Positions 1 to 9,930 of a stretch of DNA of 17,718 bases are shown here, piece after piece (the stretch's first letter is position 1; every line of letters begins with the position of its first letter). Source of the DNA: Methylibium sp964616015 (lineage in GTDB: Bacteria > Pseudomonadota > Gammaproteobacteria > Burkholderiales > Burkholderiaceae_C); contig CAZTTC010000046.1 of the NCBI GenBank assembly GCA_964616015.1, positions 1 to 17,718 of the forward strand, in the 5' to 3' direction. The notes below the pieces were generated by a model. It saw only the letters and a list, made by a program, of their open reading frames with translations. It did no database searches and was not told where the DNA came from. The position numbers and the translations under genes were made by a program.

Positions 1-960
1 GAAGGCCTGTTCGGCGAGCTGCTCGACATCACCAAGATCGACACCGGCGGCGTCGAGCCGCGGCCCGAGCACTTCACGCTGCGCGAGTTGTTCCAGCGCC
101 TGAAGCTGCAGTACGAGCCGACCGCCTTCGAGAAGGGCCTGGCGCTGCGCTTCGCCGGCATGCGGCAGGTGGTGCACGGCGACCCGGTGCTGATCGACCG
201 CATCGTGCGCAACCTGTTGTCCAACGCGATCCGCTACACCGACGACGGCGGCGTGCTGGTCAGCGCCCGCCGGCGCGGCGACAGCGTGCTGCTCCAGGTC
301 TGGGACACCGGCGTGGGCATCGCGCTGTCCGAGCAGCCGCACATCTTCGACGAGTTCTACCAGGTGCAGGCGCACTCGGCGCTCGAGCCGCACCACCCCA
401 AGGGCCTGGGCCTGGGCCTGGCGATCGTGCAGCGGCTGGCACGGCTGATGGGGGCCCCGCTGTCCCTCTCCTCCATCCCCGGTCGCGGCACCGTCTTCAC
501 GCTCACGCTGCCGGTCGGCAAGGCGCCGCGCAGCGTGTCGCCCCTGCCCGGCGGTGCCAAGCCGGGACTCGGGCTCACGCTCGAGCGGCGCTTCATCGTC
601 GTCGTCGAGGACGAGCCCGCGGTGCGCGAAGGCCTGGTCGTGCTGCTGCGCGGCTGGGGCGCGACCGTCGAGGCCTTCGACACGCTGGCCGCCGTCGAGG
701 CCTGGGTCGGCAGCGGCGCCGCGACCCCGCCCGACCTCGCGATCGTGGACTACCGCCTGCCCGAGGGCCGCAACGGCGTCGAGGCCTTGCGCACCCTGCG
801 GGGCGCCTTCTCCAACGCGCTGCCCGGCATCGTGGTCACCGGCAGCACGATGAGCGGTCACGAGGAAGAGTCGAGCCGCCACGACTTCCATCTGCTGGTC
901 AAGCCGGTCGCGCCCAACAAGCTGCGGGCGATGATCGCCTTCAAGCTGGGGCTGCGGTGA
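1..960 (+). CDS. Hybrid sensor histidine kinase, C-terminal part (ATPase + receiver), truncated by window edge
   Basis: The frame is open to the left edge, so only the last 319 codons are present and the sensor region is missing. Visible residues start at the end of a dimerisation helix (ELLDITKID). A HATPase_c domain follows, with N-box NLLSNAIRY (Asn about 71 of the fragment), G1 box DTGVGI (about 102) and G2 box GLGLGLAIV (about 135). A linker of about 25 residues leads to a receiver domain with acidic patch EDE (about 203-205), phospho-acceptor Asp250 in VDYRLPEG, the TGS position and Lys301 in LVKPV. By family knowledge this is a hybrid kinase in which the ATP-binding domain phosphorylates an upstream His and the phosphate passes to the receiver or a partner. 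No DNA-binding output domain follows. The stop codon overlaps the next gene's GTG start, so the two are probably translationally coupled. Confidence 0.93.
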   Translation, partial: EGLFGELLDITKIDTGGVEPRPEHFTLRELFQRLKLQYEPTAFEKGLALRFAGMRQVVHGDPVLIDRIVRNLLSNAIRYTDDGGVLVSARRRGDSVLLQVWDTGVGIALSEQPHIFDEFYQVQAHSALEPHHPKGLGLGLAIVQRLARLMGAPLSLSSIPGRGTVFTLTLPVGKAPRSVSPLPGGAKPGLGLTLERRFIVVVEDEPAVREGLVVLLRGWGATVEAFDTLAAVEAWVGSGAATPPDLAIVDYRLPEGRNGVEALRTLRGAFSNALPGIVVTGSTMSGHEEESSRHDFHLLVKPVAPNKLRAMIAFKLGLR

Positions 961-2756
961 GCGCCTCGGACCCGACCGGCGTCGAGATCGGCTTCGAGGA
1001 CGACGGCCCGGGAACCGGCGGCAGCGCCCCGCTCGATCCGGCGCTCGCCGCGGTGGGGCACCCGGTCGACACGGTGCACGAGCCGCTCAGCGCGGCCGGC
1101 CTGCTGGAGCGCTTTCGCCTGCACCGGCCGCAGTGGTTTGCCGGGCTGCGGTCCGAGTCCGACGGCATCGAGGCCCTGCTCGCGCGCGACGCGGACCTCA
1201 GCGCCCGGTGGCAGGGCCTGCCCGGCCTGGACCACCGCAGCCACTGGGATCGCGGCACCGAGACCTCGCAGCCGCGCCGCTGCGAATGCCACGCCGAGTG
1301 GCAGCCGCCGCTGTGGGCGATGGCACCGGTGGTGCGCCGCCAGGGCGGCACGATGAAGCTGCGGCTGCCGCCGGCGCTGACCGCCCCCGCGCTGCAGCAG
1401 GCGGTGCTCGCGCATTGCCCGAAGGCCTGGCTGCGCCACGACGACGTGCGCGTGCGCGTCGAGATCGAGACCCGCCTGTACTGGGGCGCGCGCTCGCCCG
1501 CCGAAGGCCTGCCGTGGATGCCGGCCGCGGAGCACCGCGACAGTGTCGGCCTGACCGCCGAGATCCTCGAGATCGAGCGCGGCAAGCCGCGCTGGCTGGT
1601 CGACGAGCGCGACGCCGTCTCGCCCACCATCACGCGCAGCCTGCGCGCTGGCGTTGGCCTGCTGGTGGCCATGCCGGTGCTGCTGTACAGCCGCAGGCCG
1701 CGGCCACTGGGGCGCTGGCGCAAGCTGGTGCAGCGCGCGCTGGACTGGTTCGATCGCCTGCGCGGCGTGCGCCAGGACTGCGACCCGACCTTCATCGATC
1801 GCCTGAAGTCCGACGAAGGCTACTGGGCCGCGGGCCTGGGCCACAAGACCCCGGGCTGGATGGCGCTGCGGCAGGCGAGCCTGGCCGGCGCACGACTGGC
1901 ACCGGCCTCGGCCGCCGCGCTGGGCAACACGGAGGCCGCCGCGGTCCACGTGCTGCTGCTGCATGGCGGGCTCACCTCGGCGCTCGCGGGCTTCGAGGCC
2001 TGGCTCGCGCCGGACCCGCGGCAGCGGCCGCTCTGGCCCGGCATGCCGCTGTTCGAGCAGCTGCCGGTTTGGCGCTTCGAGCACGACACCTTCCTCGAGG
2101 TCGGGCGCAACATCGACGACCTGATCGCGGCCCTGCAGACGCAGGTCATCGGCCGCCGCCGCGAGGGCCGCCTCGTGCTGCTGGCGCATTCGCGCGGGGG
2201 CGTGGTCGCCCGCTTCGCGCTGCCCGAGCTGAAAGACCGCTGGCCCGGTTGGGATTTCCAGGCCCTGACAGCCGGCAGCCCTCACCTCGGCACCGACGTG
2301 TTCGAGCGCCTCGGCCAGCGCTGGGTGGGCCTGGCCGGCGCGGTCGGGCTGCTGTCCAGCGCCCTGCGCGAAGTCGGCAGCCGCAGCACCCTGGCCAGGC
2401 TGAAGAACCTCGAGCGCGGCATGGCCGGCGACATCCCCCCCGGCTTTCGCGACCTGCTGCCGGCCAACGTGTTGGAGCGCGCCGAGCGCTACCCCTGGCC
2501 CGAGGGGCAGATCGTCACCTGGGGCTCGCAGTGGCGCGCCGAGGTCGCTGCCGACTGGCGCCCCGAGATGTGGCACCGGCTCATCGAAGGCTTCGCCGGC
2601 TTCGAGGCCGACGGCGACGGCATGATCCCGCTCGACTCGGCCAAGCATGGCGATCACGCGCACGACGCCTCGCCGGTCTTCCACACCGAGTACTTCGCCC
2701 ACCCGCACACCGCCGCGCAGATCCGCGCCGAGCTGGAACGCCTGGCCCGACGCTGA
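957..2756 (+). CDS. Alpha/beta hydrolase (lipase/PGAP1-like fold) with long uncharacterised N-terminal region
   Basis: This 599-residue protein starts with GTG inside the kinase stop (GTGA overlap). The C-terminal half is an alpha/beta hydrolase: strand and oxyanion loop VLLLHGG (about 332-338), nucleophile elbow LAHSRGG with Ser412, GSPHLG (about 440-445) as in PGAP1/lipase-like esterases, and DGDGMIP (about 552-558) followed by His-rich residues (HGDHAHD), likely to supply acid and base. The substrate is unknown; ester or lipid hydrolysis is inferred from the fold only. Residues 1-300 resemble nothing I recognise. They include a short hydrophobic stretch (about 231-243) that is weak for a membrane span and a Cys pair at 109/111. 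I see no signal peptide. The overlap with a hybrid kinase suggests joint expression. The fold call is firm and the function open. Confidence 0.85.
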   Translation: MSASDPTGVEIGFEDDGPGTGGSAPLDPALAAVGHPVDTVHEPLSAAGLLERFRLHRPQWFAGLRSESDGIEALLARDADLSARWQGLPGLDHRSHWDRGTETSQPRRCECHAEWQPPLWAMAPVVRRQGGTMKLRLPPALTAPALQQAVLAHCPKAWLRHDDVRVRVEIETRLYWGARSPAEGLPWMPAAEHRDSVGLTAEILEIERGKPRWLVDERDAVSPTITRSLRAGVGLLVAMPVLLYSRRPRPLGRWRKLVQRALDWFDRLRGVRQDCDPTFIDRLKSDEGYWAAGLGHKTPGWMALRQASLAGARLAPASAAALGNTEAAAVHVLLLHGGLTSALAGFEAWLAPDPRQRPLWPGMPLFEQLPVWRFEHDTFLEVGRNIDDLIAALQTQVIGRRREGRLVLLAHSRGGVVARFALPELKDRWPGWDFQALTAGSPHLGTDVFERLGQRWVGLAGAVGLLSSALREVGSRSTLARLKNLERGMAGDIPPGFRDLLPANVLERAERYPWPEGQIVTWGSQWRAEVAADWRPEMWHRLIEGFAGFEADGDGMIPLDSAKHGDHAHDASPVFHTEYFAHPHTAAQIRAELERLARR

Positions 2757-2851
2757 GCACGCGCACGGCGTCGCGGGGTGCTTCGCGCAGGCCGCGGTCG
2801 CCGCGCCGCTGTCACCACACCGTCACGTGCGCTGCGCAGCATCGCGCACCG

Positions 2852-4075
2852 ATGACGGTCGCACCCAGACTCGACGACGCCCTTCCAGCCGCTCCAGCCG
2901 CTCCAGCCGCGCCGGCCGCGGCACCGCGTCGCACCGTCGACCTCGTGTACTTCAACGCCGGCGGCGGCCATCGCGCGTCGGCCACTGCGCTGCAGGCCGC
3001 GATCCGCGAGCCGGGCCGTCCCTGGCAGGTGCGCCTGGTCAACCTGCTGGAAGTGCTGGACCCGCAGGATCTGTTCCGCAAGTTCACCGGCTTCGCGCCC
3101 GAGGCGATCTACAACCAGCGCCTGGCACGCGGCTGGACGCTGGGCCTGGCGCAGGAACTCAAGCTGCTGCAGGGACTGATCCGCCTCGCGCACCCGACCC
3201 TGGTGCGGCAGCTGCAGCAGCACTGGCTGAAGACCGAGCCGGACCTCGTGGTCTCGCTGATCCCCAACTTCAACCGCGCGCTCTGCCAGAGCCTGGCCTC
3301 GGCCCTGCCGGGCGTGCCCTACGTGACCGTGCTGACCGACCTGGCCGACCATCCGCCGCACTTCTGGATCGAGGCCGACCAGCCCCAGCACTTCGTCTGC
3401 GGCACGCCGCGGGCGATGGCGCAGGCGCGCGCGACGGCGCATCCGGCGGCGACGCTGCACGCCAGCTCCGGCATGATCATCCGGCCCGACTTCTACCGAC
3501 CTCCGATGGCCGATCGCGCGGCCGAACGGGCAGCGCTGGGCCTCGATCCGTCGCGCCCGACCGGGCTGGTGTCCTTCGGCGGACAGGGGTCGAAGGCAAT
3601 GATCGGCATCGCGAAGCAGCTGGCCGACACGCCGCTGATCCTGGTCTGCGGCCACAACGAGGCGCTGGCGGCCAGGCTGCGCGCGCTGCCCGCCGCGGCA
3701 CCGCGCCTGGTGCTGGGCTTCACGCCGGACCTGCCGCACGTGATGCAGCTGGCCGACTTCTTCATCGGCAAGCCGGGGCCGGGCAGCCTGAGCGAGGCGG
3801 TGCAACTCGGCCTGCCCGTCATCGTGGCGCGCAATGCCTGGACCCTGCCGCAGGAGCGCTACAACGCGCAGTGGGTGCGCGAGAACGGCCTCGGCCTCGT
3901 GCTGCCCGGCTTCGCGCGCATCGCGCCGGCCGTGGCCGAGGTCATCGCGCGGCTGGACGAGCTGCGTGCCAACACGCGGCGCATCGAGAACCGGGCCGTC
4001 TTCGAGCTGCCCCGCCTGCTGGACGGCATCCTGCAGGCGAGCGAGGCGGTGCGGCCCGAGCTGCCACTGCGTTGA
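2852..4075 (+). CDS. Monogalactosyldiacylglycerol-synthase-like glycosyltransferase (GT28-type)
   Basis: This 407-residue protein starts at ATG 2852, chosen because the conserved fold begins shortly after; there is no clear Shine-Dalgarno sequence. After an Ala/Pro-rich tail (residues 10-25) come the N-terminal GT-B motif FNAGGGHRASA (about 34-44), as in MGDG synthases and MurG relatives, then SFGGQGS (about 241-247) and the C-terminal nucleotide-sugar site GKPGPGSLSEA (306-316), with LPQERYNA (332-339) downstream. These motifs fit transfer of a sugar from a UDP-sugar to a lipid acceptor at the inner membrane face. The sugar and the acceptor cannot be read from the sequence. No membrane span is evident, so peripheral attachment is likely. 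It lies 95 bp after the hydrolase on the same strand, so co-transcription is possible but unproven, and it is convergent with uvrB. Bacterial homologues make glycolipids, some during phosphate starvation; that role is inference here. Confidence 0.87.
   Translation: MTVAPRLDDALPAAPAAPAAPAAAPRRTVDLVYFNAGGGHRASATALQAAIREPGRPWQVRLVNLLEVLDPQDLFRKFTGFAPEAIYNQRLARGWTLGLAQELKLLQGLIRLAHPTLVRQLQQHWLKTEPDLVVSLIPNFNRALCQSLASALPGVPYVTVLTDLADHPPHFWIEADQPQHFVCGTPRAMAQARATAHPAATLHASSGMIIRPDFYRPPMADRAAERAALGLDPSRPTGLVSFGGQGSKAMIGIAKQLADTPLILVCGHNEALAARLRALPAAAPRLVLGFTPDLPHVMQLADFFIGKPGPGSLSEAVQLGLPVIVARNAWTLPQERYNAQWVRENGLGLVLPGFARIAPAVAEVIARLDELRANTRRIENRAVFELPRLLDGILQASEAVRPELPLR
2885..2923 (+). repeat. Short Pro-Ala codon repeat at the glycosyltransferase N-terminus
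   Basis: A 9-bp unit (ccagccgct) recurs about three times and degenerates into further Pro/Ala codons, encoding a PAAPAAPAAPAAAP-type tail before the GT-B core. The period is a multiple of three, so copy-number change would alter tail length without breaking the frame. It is probably a flexible N-terminal linker. Confidence 0.6.
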
Positions 4076-4090
4076 GCCGGCCCCGCCGGC
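4076..4090 (+). terminator. GC hairpin directly after the glycosyltransferase stop, possible terminator stem
   Basis: A perfect inverted repeat GCCGGC-CCC-GCCGGC begins on the base after the stop codon, giving a 6-bp stem and 3-nt loop. It lacks a T tract, so intrinsic termination is uncertain. It could equally protect the mRNA 3' end. Its position between two convergent genes fits a 3'-end role. Confidence 0.35.
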
Positions 4091-4174
4091 CTGCACTCAA
4101 GGACTCCCGTCGGGTTTGCGCGTGATCGAGCCGCGCGACCGCGAAACCGGCTGAGGCGCTGTACTGCGCCGTGG

Positions 4175-4205
4175 CGGTCGAACGGTCGAACGGTCGAACG
4201 GTCGA
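4175..4205. repeat. 8-bp tandem repeat (CGGTCGAA, about 3.9 copies)
   Basis: The unit CGGTCGAA occurs at 4175-4182, 4183-4190 and 4191-4198, with a partial fourth copy to 4205. It lies in the 210-bp gap between the convergent glycosyltransferase and uvrB genes. No gene I can support covers it. The rest of the gap (4091-4174 and 4206-4285) shows nothing I can name. Confidence 0.85.
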
Positions 4206-4285
4206 GAACGCCCCGCTGGTGGATCGTCGAGGGCGATGCGTGCCCGGCGCAGTCAAGCAAAGGGGGGATCGGGCGCAAGACAGCA

Positions 4286-6409
<2,124 letters not shown>

Positions 6410-6421
6410 GAGCGGGCTCGC

Positions 6422-6427
6422 TAGAAT
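6422..6427 (+). promoter_or_regulatory. Possible -10 element for the aminotransferase gene
   Basis: TAGAAT lies in the 110-bp spacer between uvrB and the aminotransferase gene, leaving a leader of roughly 85-90 nt. No convincing -35 hexamer sits 16-18 bp upstream, where sequence reaches into the start of uvrB. The call rests on the -10 match and position only. Confidence 0.35.
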
Positions 6428-6519
6428 GCGGGTTATCCCTTGGAGCAGGGCAATCCGCCAGCGTAGCCGAATCGCTTCGCCCCTGCCACCGACATCCACT
6501 GCCCAGCGAAGCCGCCACC

Positions 6520-7713
6520 ATGTCCGCCCTGTTTGCCTCCGTCGAGATGGCTCCCCGCGACCCGATCCTGGGTCTGAACGAGCAGTTCAACGCCGACCCG
6601 AACCCGAACAAGGTCAACCTCGGCGTCGGCGTCTACACCGACGAGTACGGCAAGCTGCCGCTGCTGAAGTGCGTGTCCGCCGCCGAAGCGCAGATGGCCG
6701 CGGCGCCCAAGGCGCGCGGCTACCTGCCGATCGACGGCATCGCCGCCTACGACAAGGCGGTGCAGGGCCTGGTGTTCGGCGACGCCGCCTCGGCCAGCGG
6801 CCGCATCGCCACCGTGCAGGGCCTGGGCGGCACCGGCGGACTGAAGATCGGCGCCGACTTCCTCAAGCGCCTGTCGCCCGAGGCCAAGGTGCTGATCAGC
6901 GACCCGAGCTGGGAGAACCACCGCGCGCTCTTCACCAACGCCGGCTTCCAGGTCGAGAGCTACCCGTACTACGACGCCGGCAAGCGTGGCATCGACATCG
7001 ACGGCTTGCTCACCGCGCTGAACGGCGCCCCGGCCGGCACGATCGTCGTGCTGCACGCCTGCTGCCACAACCCGACCGGCTACGACCTCGACGCCGGCCA
7101 GTGGCAGCAGGTCATCGCCACGGTCCGCGCCAGGAAGCTGGTGCCCTTCCTCGACATGGCTTACCAGGGCTTCGGCCAGGGCATCGCCGAGGACGGCGCG
7201 GTGGTGCAGCAGTTCCTGGGCGCGGGCCTGGACTTCTTCGTCTCGACCAGCTTCTCCAAGAGCTTCTCGCTGTACGGCGAGCGCGTCGGCGCGCTCAGCG
7301 TCGTCTGCGCCAGCAAGGACGAGGCGGCGCGCGTGCTGAGCCAGCTCAAGATCGTGATCCGCACCAACTACTCCAACCCGCCGACGCACGGCGCGACCGT
7401 CGTCGCCACGGTGCTGACGACGCCGGCGCTGCGCGCGCTGTGGGAAGAGGAACTGGCCGGCATGCGCCTGCGCATCAAGGCCATGCGCGTCGCGCTGGTG
7501 GCGCGACTTCAGACCGCGGGCGTCAAGGGCGACCTGAGCTACATCACCACCCAGCAGGGCATGTTCAGCTACTCGGGGCTGAACGCGGCCCAGATGCAGC
7601 GGCTGCGCAGCGAATTCGGCGTCTACGGCGTCGATTCGGGTCGCATCTGCGTCGCGGCGCTGAACGAGCACAACCTGGACGCCGTCGCCAAGGCCATCGC
7701 CGCGGTGGCCTGA
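6520..7713 (+). CDS. Class I aromatic amino acid / aspartate aminotransferase
   Basis: This is a PLP-dependent transaminase of 397 residues, the usual length for the AspC/TyrB family. It would move an amino group from aspartate or an aromatic amino acid to 2-oxoglutarate in the cytoplasm. Visible markers are the N-terminal DPILGLNEQF and KVNLGVGVY blocks, the CCHNPTG motif (Asn184), Asp212 and Tyr215 in FLDMAYQGF that contact the cofactor ring, Schiff-base Lys247 in SFSKSFSLYGERVG, and the substrate-carboxylate Arg in SGRICVAALN near the C-terminus. The ATG at 6520 gives the family's normal N-terminus. I cannot decide between tyrB-like and aspC-like specificity from motifs, so no symbol is assigned. 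It is divergent from uvrB, a pairing I recall from other Burkholderiales. The downstream gene is 118 bp away and is probably a separate unit. Confidence 0.95.
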   Translation: MSALFASVEMAPRDPILGLNEQFNADPNPNKVNLGVGVYTDEYGKLPLLKCVSAAEAQMAAAPKARGYLPIDGIAAYDKAVQGLVFGDAASASGRIATVQGLGGTGGLKIGADFLKRLSPEAKVLISDPSWENHRALFTNAGFQVESYPYYDAGKRGIDIDGLLTALNGAPAGTIVVLHACCHNPTGYDLDAGQWQQVIATVRARKLVPFLDMAYQGFGQGIAEDGAVVQQFLGAGLDFFVSTSFSKSFSLYGERVGALSVVCASKDEAARVLSQLKIVIRTNYSNPPTHGATVVATVLTTPALRALWEEELAGMRLRIKAMRVALVARLQTAGVKGDLSYITTQQGMFSYSGLNAAQMQRLRSEFGVYGVDSGRICVAALNEHNLDAVAKAIAAVA

Positions 7714-7732
7714 GTCCCGCCGCCGCGCCGGG

Positions 7733-7749
7733 TTTGCAATTCTTTGCAA
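7733..7749. repeat. Two TTTGCAA copies 10 bp apart upstream of the FecR/DUF6600 gene
   Basis: TTTGCAA occurs at 7733-7739 and 7743-7749, an A/T-rich island in very GC-rich sequence. The 10-bp phase puts both copies on the same DNA face, and each contains the self-complementary TTGCAA. This could be an operator or part of a promoter for the gene at 7832; that is inference. Confidence 0.4.
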
Positions 7750-7831
7750 GCTCGGGGCCTGCGGCGATGCACCGATGCGCCGGCTGCTGCGTTAATCCGT
7801 CACCGGTCGACCCGCGACCCGAGGTGATGCC

Positions 7832-9901
7832 ATGAACGCCATCCGCTTCTTCCCGCCCCGCAGCGGCAGCCTGTTCGCCCTGCTCTGCGCCGGCCTGCTG
7901 GTGTCGGGTTGCGCCAGCCCGGCCCATGCCGAGAACGAACCCGGCCACGACATCGTCGATCCGCCAGCCCGCGTCGGCAGCATCAGTGCGCTGCGCGGCC
8001 CGGTCGACACCTCGACCGAGGCCGGCGGCGCCTGGGAGCCGGCCCAGATCAATCAGCCGGTCACCAGCCAGACCGCGCTGTGGGCACCGCCGGGCAGCCA
8101 GGCCGAGGTCCGCATCGGCAGCAGCTCCGTGCGCCTGGACGGCAACACCCAGGCGGTGTTCTCGCAGATCGACGACCACGGCGTCTCCATCGACGTCGCC
8201 CAGGGCACGGTGCGCGCCCGCGTGCGCAACCTGCCGACCGGCGACCGCTTCTCGCTCAGCGCCGACGGCGTGCGCGCCGAGGCCGACGGCCCCGGCGACT
8301 ACCGCGTCGAGTACGACCCCGACCGCCGCGCCTACACGCTGCGTGCGCTCGCCGGCCGGCTGCGCCTGGTGACGCCGAACAACAGCTTCACGCTGGGCAC
8401 CGGACAGGAAGCCCTGGTCGAGCGCGGCGGCGAGACGCTGCAACTGCGCGCCATGGGCCAGCGCGACGACTTCGACCAGTGGGCCGAGGCGCGCGACCGC
8501 GACCAGGACCGCCTCGCCGCAGCCCGCTACGTCTCGCCCGAGACGACCGGCATCGAGGCGCTCGACGAGCACGGCCGCTGGGACACCGTGACCGAATACG
8601 GCGCCGTCTGGTACCCGCGCGCCCTGCCCTATGGCTGGGCGCCCTACCGCTACGGCCGCTGGGCCTACGTGCGTCCCTGGGGCTGGACCTGGGTCGACGA
8701 CGCGCCCTGGGGCTTCGCGCCCTTCCACTACGGCCGCTGGGCGCTGATCGGCAGCGCCTGGGGCTGGGTGCCGGGCCCGATCGTCACGCGGCCGGTGTGG
8801 GCGCCGGCGCTGGTCGGCTATGTCGGCTATGTCGGCGGCGGCGGCGGCGTCAGCATCGGCATCGGCGGTGGCCGGCCGGTCGGCTGGTTCCCGCTCGGCC
8901 CGCGCGAGGTCTACCACCCGCCGTATCGGTATTCGCCGCGCTACGCGCGCCAGGTCAACATCATCAACGTGACCAACGTCGTCAACGTCGCCCCGTCCGG
9001 CGACCGTGCGGTGACGCGCCCGCAGCCGCCGGTGCCGGCCTATCGCTATGCGCAGCGCCCCGAGGCCGTGACGATCGTGCGCGAGGACCAGTTCCGCAAC
9101 GCCCGCCGCATCGGCCGCGACCGCATCGAGCTCAGTGCGCAGCAGGCCGCGCAGTTACAGCCGGTGGTCGCCAGCGTCGGCGGCCGCCCTGCTGCCGCGG
9201 GTCCGGCGCCGGGAGGCTTGCCCACCGCCGCGCTGCCGCCCGCGCCGCCGCAGCGCGATGCCCGCGCCGACGAGCCGCGCCGGGGCTTTCGCGACCCGCG
9301 CGTCGAACGGCCGCGCTTCGAAGCCGAGCGCCCGCGCGCCGTGGGGCCGTTCGTCGACGCCCAGCCCGGCACCCAGCCTCAGCCACCCGCCGGTGTGCCG
9401 ATGCTGCCGCGCGGACCCGACCGCCACGGCGGCGGCGCCGTGCAGCCGACCAGCCCGGCGGTCGTGGAGTCGCCGCGCGGGCAGGAACCGGACCGGATGA
9501 TGCGTCGCCACGACGACGAGCGCGGCGACTGGCGCCACAACGGCCGGGCCGCCGAGAACCGCGGCGAACCGCAATGGCGCGGCGACCGTCCCCAGCCGCG
9601 CCAGACCCCCGAACCGGCACGCGTGCCGACGCCGGCACCGCAGCTCGCCCTGCCCCAGGTCACGCCGGCACCGCAACTCATCCCGCGCCCGGTGCCGGTG
9701 CCCCAGGTGATGCCGTCGCCCCAGGTGATGTCTCGCCCGGTGCCGGTGCCCGGGCCGCAGCAGGGGGCGATGCCGCCCCAGCCGCGCACGCCCGAGCGCT
9801 ACGAGCGCCAACAAGACCGGTCCGAGCAACGCCGGCCGCCGGGAGACGGCCCAGGCCAGGGTCAGGGCCCGGCCGCCGGCAAGCGCGAACGCGAGCGCTG
9901 A
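7832..9901 (+). CDS. FecR / DUF6600-type lipoprotein with long Pro/Arg-rich tail
   Basis: This is a 689-residue envelope protein. The N-terminus has a hydrophobic core and lipobox VSGC with Cys27, so lipidation by signal peptidase II is likely; an AHA site at 31-33 is an alternative for signal peptidase I. Residues about 85-200 look like a FecR beta-sandwich (WAPPGSQAEVRIG, then an RVRNLPTGDRFSLS strand series). Residues about 245-375 hold repeated aromatic turns (YGWAPYRYGRW, PWGFAPFHYGRW, AWGWVPG), typical of DUF6600, then a Gly-rich loop. From about 390 the chain is low-complexity, rich in Pro, Arg and Gln, and probably disordered. FecR proteins usually signal to ECF sigma factors, but here the sigma gene at 11376-11921 is on the other strand and separated by other genes, so no link can be claimed. 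ATG 7832 follows GAGGTGATGCC, a fair ribosome binding site. Confidence 0.85.
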   Translation: MNAIRFFPPRSGSLFALLCAGLLVSGCASPAHAENEPGHDIVDPPARVGSISALRGPVDTSTEAGGAWEPAQINQPVTSQTALWAPPGSQAEVRIGSSSVRLDGNTQAVFSQIDDHGVSIDVAQGTVRARVRNLPTGDRFSLSADGVRAEADGPGDYRVEYDPDRRAYTLRALAGRLRLVTPNNSFTLGTGQEALVERGGETLQLRAMGQRDDFDQWAEARDRDQDRLAAARYVSPETTGIEALDEHGRWDTVTEYGAVWYPRALPYGWAPYRYGRWAYVRPWGWTWVDDAPWGFAPFHYGRWALIGSAWGWVPGPIVTRPVWAPALVGYVGYVGGGGGVSIGIGGGRPVGWFPLGPREVYHPPYRYSPRYARQVNIINVTNVVNVAPSGDRAVTRPQPPVPAYRYAQRPEAVTIVREDQFRNARRIGRDRIELSAQQAAQLQPVVASVGGRPAAAGPAPGGLPTAALPPAPPQRDARADEPRRGFRDPRVERPRFEAERPRAVGPFVDAQPGTQPQPPAGVPMLPRGPDRHGGGAVQPTSPAVVESPRGQEPDRMMRRHDDERGDWRHNGRAAENRGEPQWRGDRPQPRQTPEPARVPTPAPQLALPQVTPAPQLIPRPVPVPQVMPSPQVMSRPVPVPGPQQGAMPPQPRTPERYERQQDRSEQRRPPGDGPGQGQGPAAGKRERER
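9688..9751 (+). repeat. Pro/Val-rich direct repeats in the DUF6600 protein tail
   Basis: The block cgcccggtgccggtgcc occurs twice about 48 bp apart, separated by two copies of ccccaggtgatg. They encode RPVPVP...PQVMPSPQVM...RPVPVP. The periods keep the frame. This is probably internal expansion of a disordered linker. Confidence 0.6.
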
Positions 9902-9930
9902 CGTGGCCAGCGGCGTCACCTCCGGGTCGC

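Noticed and set aside
858..2708. Long minus-strand open frame of 616 codons opposite the hydrolase gene
   Set aside because: The sequence is Arg/Ala/Gly/Gln-rich without recognisable domains, and the plus strand carries clear hydrolase motifs. Long antisense frames are expected at this GC content.
6410..6499. Longer UvrB with 30 additional N-terminal codons
   Set aside because: The added residues have no counterpart in the UvrB family and would use up most of the divergent promoter region.
7774..7789. Near-repeat CGATGCAC/CGATGCGC, and the 10-mer ACCGATGCGC also present at 15961-15970
   Set aside because: It is short and GC-rich, with no shared context between the two genes involved; most likely coincidence.
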